64,000 nucleotides of DNA from Candidatus Methylospira mobilis (GCF_009498235.1 NZ_CP044205.1:305716-369715), one strand, 5' to 3'; counted from the stretch's first letter, positions 41,850-54,705 are shown. The notes: generated from the letters alone by a model not told the origin. Translations and numbers: made by a program.

Positions 41850-43883
41850 ATGATTGAGTTTACATCGAGAAAATCGGCATCGTCAATGCTTGTTTGTTTG
41901 TTTCTTTTGCTGAGCGGACTTTACTGTAGCTTGATGGTGGTTATCGGCTCTTTTGGTATGGATGCCGATAGCAGTCATTCCCTTATGCTCTGGTACGGAA
42001 TAAATGAACATGGGATATCCTGGCTTCGAGATTGGAGATTTACTCAGGATAACTGGCTGCTTTCACTGTTTCCCTTCCATTTTATCGGATTCTGGATATT
42101 CGGGCCTGATGTTTCAGTTGTTGTAATTCTCGGCTGGCTTATATTTGTATTTAACGCGCTTATTTCCGGCGCTATTGCCTGGAGGCTGGGTTTAAACAAA
42201 GCTGCAATATTCATATTTCTATTGTTGCTGCATTTTGGTCCATATGCGCATATATACGGTTCTCTGGCGTACTCAACGACGCATAATATCACCAATCTCT
42301 ATGGCCTTTCCTCCTTGCTGATATTTATTAGCTGGTGCATTAAGCCTGTAAATTATTTGCTTGTTTTATTGTCGTTCGTGCTTTTTGCCGGAGCAGTTTC
42401 GGATCCATGGATGATTCCAGCTTTTAATTTGCCGCTTCTACTGGTAAGCATATTGCTTTTTTTTCTTCCAGGATTCCAAAGAGATTGGAACCGCATAAAA
42501 CCGTTCCTGGCGGCATCTCTTTCTCTTCTGTTGGTCAAAACAAAACTATTTGGAATTCTGGGTTTTCTGCCAAGTGTGGATTTTAGCCCAGGTGATAGGC
42601 ATACCATAAACAACAATGTTCTATACCTGGTGAAGGACCTGGGAGGGTTGTTAAATCTTTTTCCCTTTTCCTATGGCAATGCTTTCCTGCCTGCCTTTCT
42701 TTCTCTGGCAATAGTCACGGGTTTTTTTGCGGCTTTTTTACATGGAAAAATGCGGCATCGGTTGCGTGTTGAGAAAAGCGTTATTGTATTTTTTTCATTT
42801 ACGCTTGTTTCAATTTCAGGGATCTTATCCGCATTTATGGTTACTCGCGTTGAAGCAGGAGATTATTCAGCCAGATTTCTTATTAATTGTGCATATCTGC
42901 TTATTATCAGTGTTGGAATGCTGGCTGAGTACGGTTCGCGGCACTCCGGTGTTATCGCGAAATATGCGCTTGTTTTGATTGCCGGTTTGTTTGTTATATC
43001 CGGTTTGACCGGTAATGTAGCCTATTTGATAAAAACCGGTTTTAAACCCAGGGATGTCGGTGTTGCGGATACGCTGGCGCTATTAAAGAAACACGGTCTG
43101 TCCTATGGCTACGGCTCATATTGGGATTCTCATGCAAACGCAGTAACAGCCGCCGGTTTTTCGCAGATTCGCGTACGTCCGGTTACATTCGATATTACCA
43201 ATGGAACGATTTCCGGAGGCAGGTCTCAGACTTCCAGACGGTGGTTCACAGACGAGGATATTCCTGAAAATCAGGAAAGGTTTTTTGTAATTGTAAATAC
43301 CGGTGGCCAGGAATGTCCCGATGTCGACGTTTGTCTGCTTGGGTTAAGCAAACAATTTGGTAACCCAATGGAGATTATAAAACATGGACTTACTACCGTT
43401 CTGGTTTGGAACCACAGACTGTTTGATTATGTTCCCCCCAGCATGGAATTTAACAGGAAATACATTACCGGTAATGCGGGCTTGCATATGGGAAATTCCG
43501 GATGGTCCTCCCCGGAGACGCAGGGTACATGGTCTGATGGCGATAGAGCTCTGATGGTTTTGGCTCCGTTAAACCCGTCTAAAAATGATATTGAGTTATT
43601 GATTGAGGCGGGCGCATACCTGGAGGACAGACATCCATGCCAGGATGTTGATATTCTGGTGAACAGCGCTTATGCTGCCACCCTGAAATACGATCAAGGC
43701 AATAACAACGGGGTACGTTCGGTGGTCATACCCAGTACTTTGGCATTGAAGAGAGGGGGGGCGTTATGGGTTGAATTCTTATTCAAAAACCCTGTATCGC
43801 CGGCAGAGTTGGGGGTGTCTGCGGATAGCCGCCGCCTTGGCTTGCGTATAGTGTCCGTTGAATTAAGGGATGCGCCGCATTAA
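41850..43883 (+). CDS. Polytopic membrane protein with C-terminal soluble domain, GT-C-like
   Basis: This 677-aa protein has about 11 membrane helices up to residue ~400. After the first helix comes GSFGMDADSSHSLMLWYGIN, with the acidic DAD in the position of the GT-C catalytic loop. The C-terminal ~270 residues are soluble and include KKHGLSYGYGSYWDSHANAV, a periplasmic-tail motif seen in similar proteins. It follows the GT2 gene by about 240 bases. I do not recognise a named family. Surface glycan modification is inferred from motif and context. Confidence 0.72.
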   Translation: MIEFTSRKSASSMLVCLFLLLSGLYCSLMVVIGSFGMDADSSHSLMLWYGINEHGISWLRDWRFTQDNWLLSLFPFHFIGFWIFGPDVSVVVILGWLIFVFNALISGAIAWRLGLNKAAIFIFLLLLHFGPYAHIYGSLAYSTTHNITNLYGLSSLLIFISWCIKPVNYLLVLLSFVLFAGAVSDPWMIPAFNLPLLLVSILLFFLPGFQRDWNRIKPFLAASLSLLLVKTKLFGILGFLPSVDFSPGDRHTINNNVLYLVKDLGGLLNLFPFSYGNAFLPAFLSLAIVTGFFAAFLHGKMRHRLRVEKSVIVFFSFTLVSISGILSAFMVTRVEAGDYSARFLINCAYLLIISVGMLAEYGSRHSGVIAKYALVLIAGLFVISGLTGNVAYLIKTGFKPRDVGVADTLALLKKHGLSYGYGSYWDSHANAVTAAGFSQIRVRPVTFDITNGTISGGRSQTSRRWFTDEDIPENQERFFVIVNTGGQECPDVDVCLLGLSKQFGNPMEIIKHGLTTVLVWNHRLFDYVPPSMEFNRKYITGNAGLHMGNSGWSSPETQGTWSDGDRALMVLAPLNPSKNDIELLIEAGAYLEDRHPCQDVDILVNSAYAATLKYDQGNNNGVRSVVIPSTLALKRGGALWVEFLFKNPVSPAELGVSADSRRLGLRIVSVELRDAPH

Positions 43884-44193
43884 TATGGCGTTGATGCAAA
43901 AATATATATTGCAATCGAACTTTCATCGTTCTGCTGCTTTATTGGATAATTGGGTAGTTTAAAGCCGAGTACATAACTCCATACATGAAACGCCAGTCTA
44001 TTTCAGCGTGGTATAGGCGAGGAGCTTGCGCGGTAAGCGTGTTTTGCAGGCTATGTTCAGGCTAACAGGCCGGGCGCCATTCGCTTTGATGCGGAACAAA
44101 CGATAAATTGTCAATTATTCAGGCATTGCCATAGGGTATTATGATCGGGTTGCCTGGTGGATGTCTTGTTATCGATCTGCGCGCTGTCGTTTT
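43884..44193. other. 310-bp convergent intergenic region
   Basis: It separates the end of the glycan locus from the minus-strand tauE. No gene or clear terminator hairpin is seen. Confidence 0.4.
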
Positions 44194-45147
44194 TTATATC
44201 GAGGGGTAAGCGGCTATCCACAACATTTTACAGCCAACGGCCAGCAACATCAGTGCGAATAGTTTTTTGAGACAGGCCACTGGTAAAATATGCGCAAGTT
44301 TTGCCCCCACCGGCGCGAAAAAAACACTGGTGATGACTATGCCGATAAATGCCGGTGCGAATATATAGCCCCAGCTTCCTGGCGGTAAATCGTGTTTCTG
44401 CATTCCAAGCGCGATATAAGACGCGGTGCCGGCAATTGCAATCGGAAAACCGCAGGCGCTGGAAATTGCGACCGCATTTCGAAGCGGATAATTGCATTTG
44501 TTGAGTAAGGGTACGCTCAAAGACCCGCCGCCGATGCCGACCAAGCTGGAAATTGAGCCTATCAAGGCGCCGGACAGAAACAGCAGCCATCGGGAAGGAT
44601 TCCAGTGTCCGCGATCCTGTTCCGCGCCGGTTGAGAACATGCGCAATGCAATTATAATCAGAAACAGCGCAAAAAATGATTTGAACCAGACGGCGGGCAG
44701 GTGGTCGGCAATGAGTGAGCCGAGTACCGATCCCAGCAGCATGCCGGGAGCAAGCAATCCGACGATGCGCCAGCGTATCGCCCCGTGGCGATGGTGGGCA
44801 TATACAGATGACAGCGATGTGATAATGATGGTGGCAAGAGAAGTGGCTACCGCCATGATCATGATTTGATCCGGCGGAAATCCACGCCGGCTGAAATCCC
44901 AGACCATCACCGGCACCAGCCAGGCGCCTCCTCCGATGCCGAACAGACCTGCGAATAGTCCTGCCAATGCGCCGTAGGCAGGATACATGACATAAGGAGC
45001 CAGCGGCTCGGCGAGTGAATGCAGGATTGCCCGGTAAGGCTCCAGTTGGGCGTAAAGCGCCGCCCAAAGCGTCGCCAGCGCGGAGTCCATGGCCGCCCAG
45101 TAGGTTTCCAGTGCAGAGTTGATTGCCGTCCGGTATGCTTCCAGCAT
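44194..45147 (-). CDS. TauE/SafE (TSUP) family sulfite/anion exporter-like protein
   Basis: This 317-aa protein has about eight membrane helices and the duplicated TSUP signature: GLFAGLFGIGGGAWLVPVMV in the first half and GSISSLVGIGGGSLSVPLLN in the second. The family moves small organosulfur or oxyanions; the substrate here is unknown. Unusually, about 55 residues precede the first helix and contain imperfect 11-residue amphipathic repeats (AYRTAINSALETYWAAMDSA, LATLWAAL). A candidate promoter lies in the gap to cca. Confidence 0.88.
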   Translation of the reverse strand: MLEAYRTAINSALETYWAAMDSALATLWAALYAQLEPYRAILHSLAEPLAPYVMYPAYGALAGLFAGLFGIGGGAWLVPVMVWDFSRRGFPPDQIMIMAVATSLATIIITSLSSVYAHHRHGAIRWRIVGLLAPGMLLGSVLGSLIADHLPAVWFKSFFALFLIIIALRMFSTGAEQDRGHWNPSRWLLFLSGALIGSISSLVGIGGGSLSVPLLNKCNYPLRNAVAISSACGFPIAIAGTASYIALGMQKHDLPPGSWGYIFAPAFIGIVITSVFFAPVGAKLAHILPVACLKKLFALMLLAVGCKMLWIAAYPSI

Positions 45148-45175
45148 GGAGTTGTCCGCTGATTTTGATTTATAG

Positions 45176-45203
45176 TTTATAACTTTAGCAGAGTTGGCAA
45201 CAA
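45176..45203 (-). promoter_or_regulatory. Candidate sigma-70 promoter for the TauE-like gene
   Basis: On the minus strand, TTGTTG (45203-45198) and TATAAA (45181-45176) are separated by 16 bases, and the start codon lies about 30 bases further on. Confidence 0.35.
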
Positions 45204-45242
45204 TAGCGTGAACAATGCGGGTGAATTATTGCAGGTGAAAAA

Positions 45243-46505
45243 ATGAATGCCCAGACTTCTTTTCTAACCTATCTGGTGGGCGGAGCGGTTCGCGATGCTG
45301 TTTTGGGGCTGGCGGTTTCGGAGCGTGATTGGGTTGTTGTCGGAGCGACGCCTGATGACTTGCTGGCGCAGGGATACAGGCCGGTAGGGAGGGATTTCCC
45401 GGTGTTTCTTCATCCGGTTAGCGGCGATGAGTATGCGCTGGCGCGCACCGAGCGCAAAACAGCGCCCGGTTATCGCGGATTTACCGTGCACGCCGAACCC
45501 GAGGTCACGCTGGAACAGGATTTATTGCGCCGCGATTTAACCATTAATGCGATGGCGCAGGACGCCGATGGGAACATTATCGATCCCTATGGCGGCCGGC
45601 GCGATCTCGCTGATCGCGTATTGAGACATGTCTCTCCCGCGTTTAGCGAAGATCCGGTCAGAGTGTTGCGCGTTGCGCGTTTTGCGGCGCGTTTTGCGCA
45701 TTTGGGCTTTGCAGTCGCCGAAGATACGCGCGATTTGATAAAGGAGATGGCTGCATCCGGTGAACTGAGCGCGCTGGTTGCCGAGCGCGTATGGGCCGAA
45801 CTGGTAAAAGCCCTGAGCGAGAAAACCCCGTCTGTGTTTTTCAGCGTGCTGCGCGATTGCGGCGCGCTGGTCCATTTGTTCCCGGAGCTCGACCGCTTGT
45901 TCGGCATACCGCAGCCCGAAATTTATCATCCGGAAGTCGATACCGGTATCCATACGCTGATGGTGTTGCAGCAAGCTGCCAATCTGACGCCCGATACGCG
46001 CGTGCGTTTCGCTGCGCTCACGCATGATCTGGGCAAAGGTCTGACGCCCGAAGCTCAGTGGCCGGGTCACCGCGGACATGAACAGCGCGGCCTGGATGTT
46101 CTGGACTCATTATGCGAACGGCTCAAGGCGCCCGCCGAATATCGGAGTCTGGCGCGCCGCGTCATGATCGATCACGGCAACTGTCACCGCGCTCGCGAAT
46201 TGCGCTCCGCCACGCTGGTTGATTTACTGCAGCGCCTGGATGTTTTCCGGCAGCCGGAAAATCTGGATAGGGTGTTGCTGGCATGCGAGGCCGACGCCAA
46301 GGGACGGGCCGGACATGAAGATACGCATTATCCTCAGGCCGACTGGTTGCGCATGGTCTATCGCTCGATATTGAGCGTATCGGCAAAAGATCTGGCCGAA
46401 TGCGGGTATGCAGGCGAGAAACTGGGGCAGGAGTTGCGGCGTTTGCGTATACAGGCCGTAGATGAATTAAAACACCGATCCGGGGTGCCGATGGATAGCG
46501 CGTAG
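45243..46505 (+). CDS. cca: Multifunctional CCA tRNA nucleotidyltransferase
   Basis: This 420-aa protein opens with the class II nucleotidyltransferase loop YLVGGAVRDAVLGL. RRDLTINAMAQDADGNIIDP and SEDPVRVLRVARFAARFA follow, and a C-terminal HD domain has the catalytic ALTHDLGKG. That HD domain marks the gammaproteobacterial multifunctional form, with phosphatase and phosphodiesterase activity in addition to CCA addition to tRNA 3' ends. Length fits. AGGTG lies before the ATG. It is divergent from tauE. Confidence 0.95.
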   Translation: MNAQTSFLTYLVGGAVRDAVLGLAVSERDWVVVGATPDDLLAQGYRPVGRDFPVFLHPVSGDEYALARTERKTAPGYRGFTVHAEPEVTLEQDLLRRDLTINAMAQDADGNIIDPYGGRRDLADRVLRHVSPAFSEDPVRVLRVARFAARFAHLGFAVAEDTRDLIKEMAASGELSALVAERVWAELVKALSEKTPSVFFSVLRDCGALVHLFPELDRLFGIPQPEIYHPEVDTGIHTLMVLQQAANLTPDTRVRFAALTHDLGKGLTPEAQWPGHRGHEQRGLDVLDSLCERLKAPAEYRSLARRVMIDHGNCHRARELRSATLVDLLQRLDVFRQPENLDRVLLACEADAKGRAGHEDTHYPQADWLRMVYRSILSVSAKDLAECGYAGEKLGQELRRLRIQAVDELKHRSGVPMDSA

Positions 46506-46598
46506 CGAGTTCATTGTCCGCTATCGGTGCGATTTGACGGCATCGCAATACTAGCGCTTCTTCCCATGTAAGGCCTTTTTTTCAATAGGAGAATAACC

Positions 46599-47360
46599 AT
46601 GTCTGTTACCTGTACGCTTATTGCCATCGTCACCGGAGCTACATCAGGAATCGGCGAGGCGACGGCCCGCAAATTCGCAGCAGCCGGATTTGCTGTTGTT
46701 GGCAATGGCCGCAACGCGGCGAAACTTGCCGAACTGGAAAGGGAAATCGGTCCGGCATTTTGCGGCGTGGCGGGCGATGCGGCCGATCATGGCGTGCTGG
46801 ACCGGCTTTTCGCTTCTGCTCGCGAGCGTTTCGGCAAAGAGGCCGATATAGTTGTCGCCAATGCCGGCCGGGGATTGGGCGGCTCGGTAAAGGACGCCGA
46901 TTTGTCGCAATTCGATGATGTTCTCAGAATTAATGTGAGCGGCGCTCTCGCGCTGCTGCAAAAGGCGGCGCAACAGATGTCCGGTGCACAGAAAGACCGT
47001 TTTCCCGCCGCTGCTGCGGATATTGTTATAGTCGGATCGGTAGTCGGCCGGCACATATCGCCGTTCAGTGCGGTGTACGGGGCTACCAAATTTGCCGTCC
47101 ATGCCCTGGCGGAAGGGTTGCGGCGCGAAGTCGGGCCGATGGGCGTTCGGGTTTCGCTGGTGGAGCCGGGTATCGTGGAGAGCGGATTCCAGGAGGCGGC
47201 GGGGTATAGCGAGGAACTGGTGCAGAAATTCGAGAAGCAATTCGGCCCGCTGTTGATAGGCGGCGATATAGCCAACGCCATTCATTATATCGTTTCCCAA
47301 CCGCCTCACGTACATGTCAGCGACCTGGTCGTGCGCCCGACACGTCAGGATTATCCGTGA
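46599..47360 (+). CDS. Classical SDR family oxidoreductase
   Basis: This 253-aa protein has the cofactor motif VTGATSGIGEATARKF at residues ~11-26, NAG in VVANAGRG, Ser in VIVGSVVGRHISP and the catalytic YGATK. PGIVESGFQE follows in the substrate loop region. AGGAG lies 8 bases before the ATG. The substrate cannot be read from sequence; members of this branch (YdfG-like) act on 3-hydroxy acids or small alcohols. It is convergent with the AAA+ gene. Confidence 0.9.
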   Translation: MSVTCTLIAIVTGATSGIGEATARKFAAAGFAVVGNGRNAAKLAELEREIGPAFCGVAGDAADHGVLDRLFASARERFGKEADIVVANAGRGLGGSVKDADLSQFDDVLRINVSGALALLQKAAQQMSGAQKDRFPAAAADIVIVGSVVGRHISPFSAVYGATKFAVHALAEGLRREVGPMGVRVSLVEPGIVESGFQEAAGYSEELVQKFEKQFGPLLIGGDIANAIHYIVSQPPHVHVSDLVVRPTRQDYP

Positions 47361-47396
47361 TCCGGGATTCAATACCGGCGTTTTGGGAGGATGTGG

Positions 47397-49127
47397 CTAT
47401 TCGGCTATCGGGACTGGTACTGGGGTTATCTCCGTCGCCCATTCCAGGCCGCGGAACACCGAGCAGCGCTTGAATACATCCAGGCTGGGCGCCAGCTGCT
47501 TCTGCTGGCAAAACTTGGCGACCAGTTTGGTCAGGCCCTTGATATCACGGCCGGTGGCGGTGGGGAATAGCCCTGCAAGCTGTTCGATCAGTTCCGCTTC
47601 CAGCGGCAATGCAAACTGTTCGGTCATGACTTGCCAGATTTTTCGGCGATCGGCCAGATTGGGCGCGTGATATTTGATCATCGCGATGCAGCGCGAAATA
47701 ATCGCTTCGTCGATATCGTCGACGCGGTTGGTGGTTAAAAACAGCAGGCCGTTGAAATATTCCAGCACGCGCAAAAACACGCCGACCACGGCGTTGGCGG
47801 CCAGATTGTCGTTGCGGCGCTTGATGTATACATCGGCTTCGTCGATCAGCATTACCGCGCCCCAGCGCTGGGCGCGAATCAGCGTTTCCTTCAGCACTTT
47901 TTCCATTTCCGCGACGTTCAGGCCCAGTTGCCCGGAATGCACACGGTACAGCGGGCGCTTGATGATTTCGGAATAGACTTCGGCGGTCAGGGTTTTGCCG
48001 ACGCCGGCCGGACCCGCGCACAGTACCGTGGTGCCGCCGGATTTGCCGGCGACGATGTCGTCCATCAGCATGTCCATTTCGGCGGTGAGTATGTCGATCA
48101 GATCGGTCTGCTCCGGCGGCAGAATCAGCTTTTGTTTTAATTCCGGCAGGTATTGGTAGGGCTGCATGTCGTCGACATGCGCCCAGACATGATGATGCAG
48201 TTCGAGATGGAACATCAGTATGTAGCCGTGTACCGGCAATTCGGTGAACGCCCCCTTGGGTATCTCCGCTTTCGAGGCTTCCATTGCGTTTTCAGCCTTG
48301 CTGTCGTAGCGCATGCTCTTGCCTGCCTTGCGCAGGTATTTGCCGAGGATGTCTCCGGACGCATCCAGCGCCAGCGCGCGCTCGCTGAGGATGTTCTCGT
48401 CATTGACCAGGCGGCAGGCTCCGCCCGCCGACGACAACACCACGGTGTTCTTGCGCGTCCAGTCGTTGCTGCGGTGGCTGGCGGTCGGGTCTTCGGCATA
48501 TATCGCGGTGCCCCAGCCGGAAAACTGTTCGCCGTAGCGTCCGCGCCAGTCGAAATAGCGTCCGGCGGTTTCGTCGTAAGCGGCGATCAGCTCCGGCGTC
48601 TCTTTCAGATAGCCTTTCGCGGCAAAAATTTCGGCGATGGTTTTTCCTGCGATGTCCCTGGCGCGGATCATCAGCGTTTCATTCGCGATTTTGCCTCTGG
48701 AGTTGGCTTTCAGCTCGATGAGGATGCGTCCGGCCTCTTCCTCGCCCGGCGGGGTGTAATCCAGCCGGGTAATCAGGTAGGCGCTGGTGCGGCCTTTGGC
48801 GTCGGCATGAAACAGCCAGCCGCGCTGCACGCCGTCGATCAGATAGCGCGCGATGTCCGGCAGCAGCATCTCCAGCTGATCGGCCTCGTAGCGCTCGCCG
48901 CCGTCGTGCAGCGCGCTGTGCAGCGTCGCCAGCAGCGCGGCCTGACCGTGCATCGCGCCGTCGGCGCTCAAATAAAGATCGTGCAGATACCGCCACTCGT
49001 TCGCGGCCAGTTGCGGGTATAACACTTCAGCCTTGTTGCCGAAGCGCAGTTGTTCCTTCAGGAAAACCAGGTTCGGGAAGGCATCGATAAGCGGTTCGGC
49101 GTAGCGTCGTTCGATTTGCAGTTTCAT
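47397..49127 (-). CDS. AAA+ ATPase with long uncharacterised N-terminal region
   Basis: This 576-aa protein starts at MKLQIERRYAEPLIDAFPNL; a start 20 codons earlier (49187) is possible but those residues look non-native. Residues ~1-330 match no family I know. The C-terminal AAA+ module has Walker A AGPAGVGKT near residue 370, Walker B AVMLIDEADVY near 425, sensor LFLTTNRVDDID and the arginine-finger region AIISRCIAMIKYHAP. This places it with single-ring, FtsH/BCS1-like remodelers rather than DNA-repair ATPases. It stands alone on its strand, so its partner protein is unknown. Confidence 0.85.
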   Translation of the reverse strand: MKLQIERRYAEPLIDAFPNLVFLKEQLRFGNKAEVLYPQLAANEWRYLHDLYLSADGAMHGQAALLATLHSALHDGGERYEADQLEMLLPDIARYLIDGVQRGWLFHADAKGRTSAYLITRLDYTPPGEEEAGRILIELKANSRGKIANETLMIRARDIAGKTIAEIFAAKGYLKETPELIAAYDETAGRYFDWRGRYGEQFSGWGTAIYAEDPTASHRSNDWTRKNTVVLSSAGGACRLVNDENILSERALALDASGDILGKYLRKAGKSMRYDSKAENAMEASKAEIPKGAFTELPVHGYILMFHLELHHHVWAHVDDMQPYQYLPELKQKLILPPEQTDLIDILTAEMDMLMDDIVAGKSGGTTVLCAGPAGVGKTLTAEVYSEIIKRPLYRVHSGQLGLNVAEMEKVLKETLIRAQRWGAVMLIDEADVYIKRRNDNLAANAVVGVFLRVLEYFNGLLFLTTNRVDDIDEAIISRCIAMIKYHAPNLADRRKIWQVMTEQFALPLEAELIEQLAGLFPTATGRDIKGLTKLVAKFCQQKQLAPSLDVFKRCSVFRGLEWATEITPVPVPIAE

Positions 49128-49379
49128 ACCGGTTTCATCGTGCTGAATAAAGCGGCAAAGACCCGGCCCGCGCCGGCGTTTTGACAATAGGGTTTATCGA
49201 TCAGGAGTTTCATCGCCTTCTGCCGTCATAAATAACAACAAACAAGCAAAAAAAGCGCCATGCGCAGATCGTTGTGTTGCCGGGAAACGGCGCGGTCAAC
49301 CCTGCCGTAAAAGCGACAATTTCCCTTGGTAATGCCGATTTGCGACAAAAGCGGCGTGTGCGGCGGCTTTGCCGCGCAG

Positions 49380-50249
49380 TCAGCGTTTTTCCTGTAGCGA
49401 TAAGGCCGTTTTGTAGGCTATTTCCTTGCGCGCGCCGGTGATTTTGCAGCACAGCGCTACGGCGGATTTGAGCGAGCATTCTTCCAGCAGCAGCTCGAGC
49501 GTGTTCATCTGTTCATCGCTGAGAGTTTCTGTTGCGCGTATTTCTTCCGCGCCCTGTATCAACACCACGAACTCCCCGCGCTGCATGTAGGGGTCGGCTG
49601 CTATGACCGCGGCGGCATGCGCAACGCTGGTATTGACGATGGTTTCGTGCATTTTTGTCAGTTCGCGCGCGATGACCAGCGGCCGTTCCGGCGGGAAAAT
49701 CCGGCCGATGTCCTCGATGAACTCCAGTATGCGGTGGCTGGATTCGTAGAAGCCCAGCGTTCTTTGCTCGCCGGTCAGGCTTTTCAGCATGCTCAGCCGC
49801 GCCTGACTGTTGCGTGGCGGGAAACCTTCGAAGCTGAAGCGATCGACCGGCAGGCCGGATGCGGACAGCGTGGCTATCAGCGCGCAGGGGCCGGGTATCG
49901 GACTGACGCGGATACCGTGGGTTCTGGCCAGCCTGACCAGCGGAAATCCGGGGTCGTTAATCAGCGGCGTGCCGGCATCGGAAATCAGGGCTGCCGATTG
50001 CGCCTGCAGCAGACGTTCCACCACGCGCTGCGCCGTTTGTTTCTCATTATGTTCATGCAGCGCGAGCAGCGGTTTGTCGATATTGTGATAATCGAGCAGC
50101 GGGCGGCTATGGCGCGTATCCTCCGCCGCGATGAAGTCGACCGTGCGCAGCACCTCTATCGCCCGCAGACTTAAATCACGCAGATTGCCGATAGGGGTGG
50201 CCACTATGTATAGTATGCCCTTCGGGGTGGAAGTATTGTTGCTATCCAT
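49380..50249 (-). CDS. rsmI: 16S rRNA (cytidine(1402)-2'-O)-methyltransferase
   Basis: This 289-aa tetrapyrrole-methylase-fold enzyme has LYIVATPIGNLRDLSLRAIE, ETRHSRP-type AAEDTRHSRPLLDYH, ALISDAGTPLINDPGF, GPCALIATLSASGLP and FYESSHRI. These are the RsmI motifs in order. It methylates the ribose of C1402 in the ribosomal P site. It is divergent from lpoA, exactly as in E. coli, which supports a gammaproteobacterial origin. Confidence 0.96.
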   Translation of the reverse strand: MDSNNTSTPKGILYIVATPIGNLRDLSLRAIEVLRTVDFIAAEDTRHSRPLLDYHNIDKPLLALHEHNEKQTAQRVVERLLQAQSAALISDAGTPLINDPGFPLVRLARTHGIRVSPIPGPCALIATLSASGLPVDRFSFEGFPPRNSQARLSMLKSLTGEQRTLGFYESSHRILEFIEDIGRIFPPERPLVIARELTKMHETIVNTSVAHAAAVIAADPYMQRGEFVVLIQGAEEIRATETLSDEQMNTLELLLEECSLKSAVALCCKITGARKEIAYKTALSLQEKR

Positions 50250-50425
50250 CGAATAAAATCAGAACTATTTAAAAAGCGGTTGCGGCGGCCTGTTTAACCG
50301 GTATGTAGGAATCCGAATGCGCTCCATGTACACTCCGGTCCCTAAGGGCGGATATCTGGAGCGAATCGCGCCGGCTTCCTTGCCGCTATGCTTTTAACAT
50401 ACGTTCTTAGATAGAGTCCACGAAA

Positions 50426-52278
50426 ATGCCAAACTTCAAGTATCTTACCGTAGCGCTTTTTGCGATTATCATCGCCGGTTGCGCCGGGCAGGCCGCCAGA
50501 CAGTCGGATAATGCGCAGATCGCCGATGCCGAGGCGCGGCTGCGCGCCGGCGATTACCTGGGTGCCAGTCAGATTTACCAGAATCTGGAGGTGAATTCGG
50601 ACGCGCCCGAGTACTATCGCATGATGGTCGCCTATGTGTCGTTGCGTTCTGGCAATACGCGTGAGGCTCAGGCATTGCTTGCGCAGGTGCTTCCCGACAA
50701 ACTGGGTAGCGATGAACAGGCTTTCTATCAGGTATTGAGAAGCTGGGCGGATCTGAATCAGGGCAAAGCGAAGGATGCGATGGCGCGGCTCAACACTTTC
50801 AACGCCGATCAGCTGGCGCCGTCCAACCGGCGTATTTACTACAAGCTGCGCGCGTCGGCCTATAACCAGCTGGGCAATATGCTTGACAGCGCGCGCGAGC
50901 GTCTGAACTATGCCGCTCTGATACGAAATCCGGATGAGGCGCGCAAGAATAACGAGGCAATTTTCGAAACGCTGGATCGGGTGCCGGTCGCCACCTTGAA
51001 AGACCTGGTTCTTCAGGAAAAAACCGGAGATCTGGTCGGCTGGATGGATTTGGTGCTGTTGACGCATGCGCCGGAAAACCAGCGTTATAATTACTTGCAG
51101 ACCTGGTTGCAGCGTTATCCGGGGCATCCGGCCACGGGGGAATTTATCGATAGTTTGAAAATCAAGCCCGGTTCCGGGGGAAAAACCCAGCCTGCTCAGC
51201 AGCCTCCGGCTGCGACGGGGGCCGTATCGCCGGCGCCCAACGGCAATGTAATCGGTGTGCTGCTGCCTTTGAGCGGTCCCTATGCTTCGCTGGCGCAAGC
51301 GGTAAAGGATGGAATAGAAGCCGCCCACAATGCGGATACCAGTTCTCCCAAGCCCCGATTGGAGTATGTCGACACGCAGAATGCCGATGTCGCCGCGCTC
51401 TACCGCAAGCTGGTGAGTTTAGGCGCGCGCGCGGTGATAGGGCCATTGACCAAGGAGGAGCTGGGCGTGCTGAGCAAGAGCGGCAACTTGAGCGTGACGG
51501 CTTTGGGTTTGAATCAGACCCAGGATGTCAACGCGGAAAAGATATACCAGTTCGGTCTGATTCCCGAGCAGGATCTTGAACAGTCCGCCGCGAGCGCGTG
51601 GGCCGACGGTTTCCAGAGCGCGCTGGTATTGGCGCCGTCTTCTGCGTTTGGCACGCGCATGAGCGGCTATTTTACCGACTACTGGAAAGGGCTGGGCGGC
51701 AAGGTTCTGACGGTGAAAACCTATAATCCCGGCGCGAGCGAATATACTCGCCCGGTTGGCGAGTTATTGTCCGCCGCCTCCCAGGCCGCGGGTCGCGCTT
51801 TTGTGTTTTTGATTGCCGATGCGCGCGATGCGCGTTTGATCAAACCGCAGATCGACGCCCAGCAGACAGCGCCTTTACCGGTTTTTGCTATGTCGCGCGT
51901 TTATGACGGGCATGCCGATGCCGCCATGCAAAATAAGGATCTTTCCGGCATCACGTTTTGCGATATTCCGTGGCTGCTGAACGACAAGGCGTCCGATCCG
52001 TTGTCGCTGACCTCGCTGCATACCCTGGCGGATAAAACTTCGGAAAGCGATCTGAGGTTGATTGCAATGGGTATAGACGCCTATAAGCTGTTGCCGCAGC
52101 TGGATATATTGAGAAGCGGCTCCCCGTACTCCGGATATACCGGACGTTTAAGCCTGCAGCCGGGCAACCGCATACGCCGCCAGCTCGATTGCGCCATGCT
52201 CGACGGCGGAACCTTGCGTTTGCGGGGGCCCGCGCCTAATGTACAGCCCGCCACGGGCGGCGGGACGATAGCGTCCCG

Positions 52279-52282
<4 letters not shown>
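50426..52282 (+). CDS. lpoA: Penicillin-binding protein activator LpoA
   Basis: This 618-aa outer-membrane lipoprotein has the signal LTVALFAIIIAGCAGQ with the lipobox Cys at residue 19. Residues ~30-240 are TPR-like helices (ADAEARLRAGDYLGASQIYQ). After a Pro/Ala-rich linker, from ~270 (NVIGVLLPLSGPYASLAQAV) it has a periplasmic-binding-protein type I fold, the LpoA C-terminal domain. It stimulates PBP1a-type peptidoglycan synthases. The stop overlaps yraN by 4 bases, starting a compact operon lpoA-yraN-diaA-FAD oxidase. Confidence 0.93.

Positions 52283-54705
<2,423 letters not shown>

Noticed and set aside
48153..49022. 289-aa plus-strand frame
   Set aside because: It is antisense to the AAA+ ATPase; valine/alanine-rich shadow.
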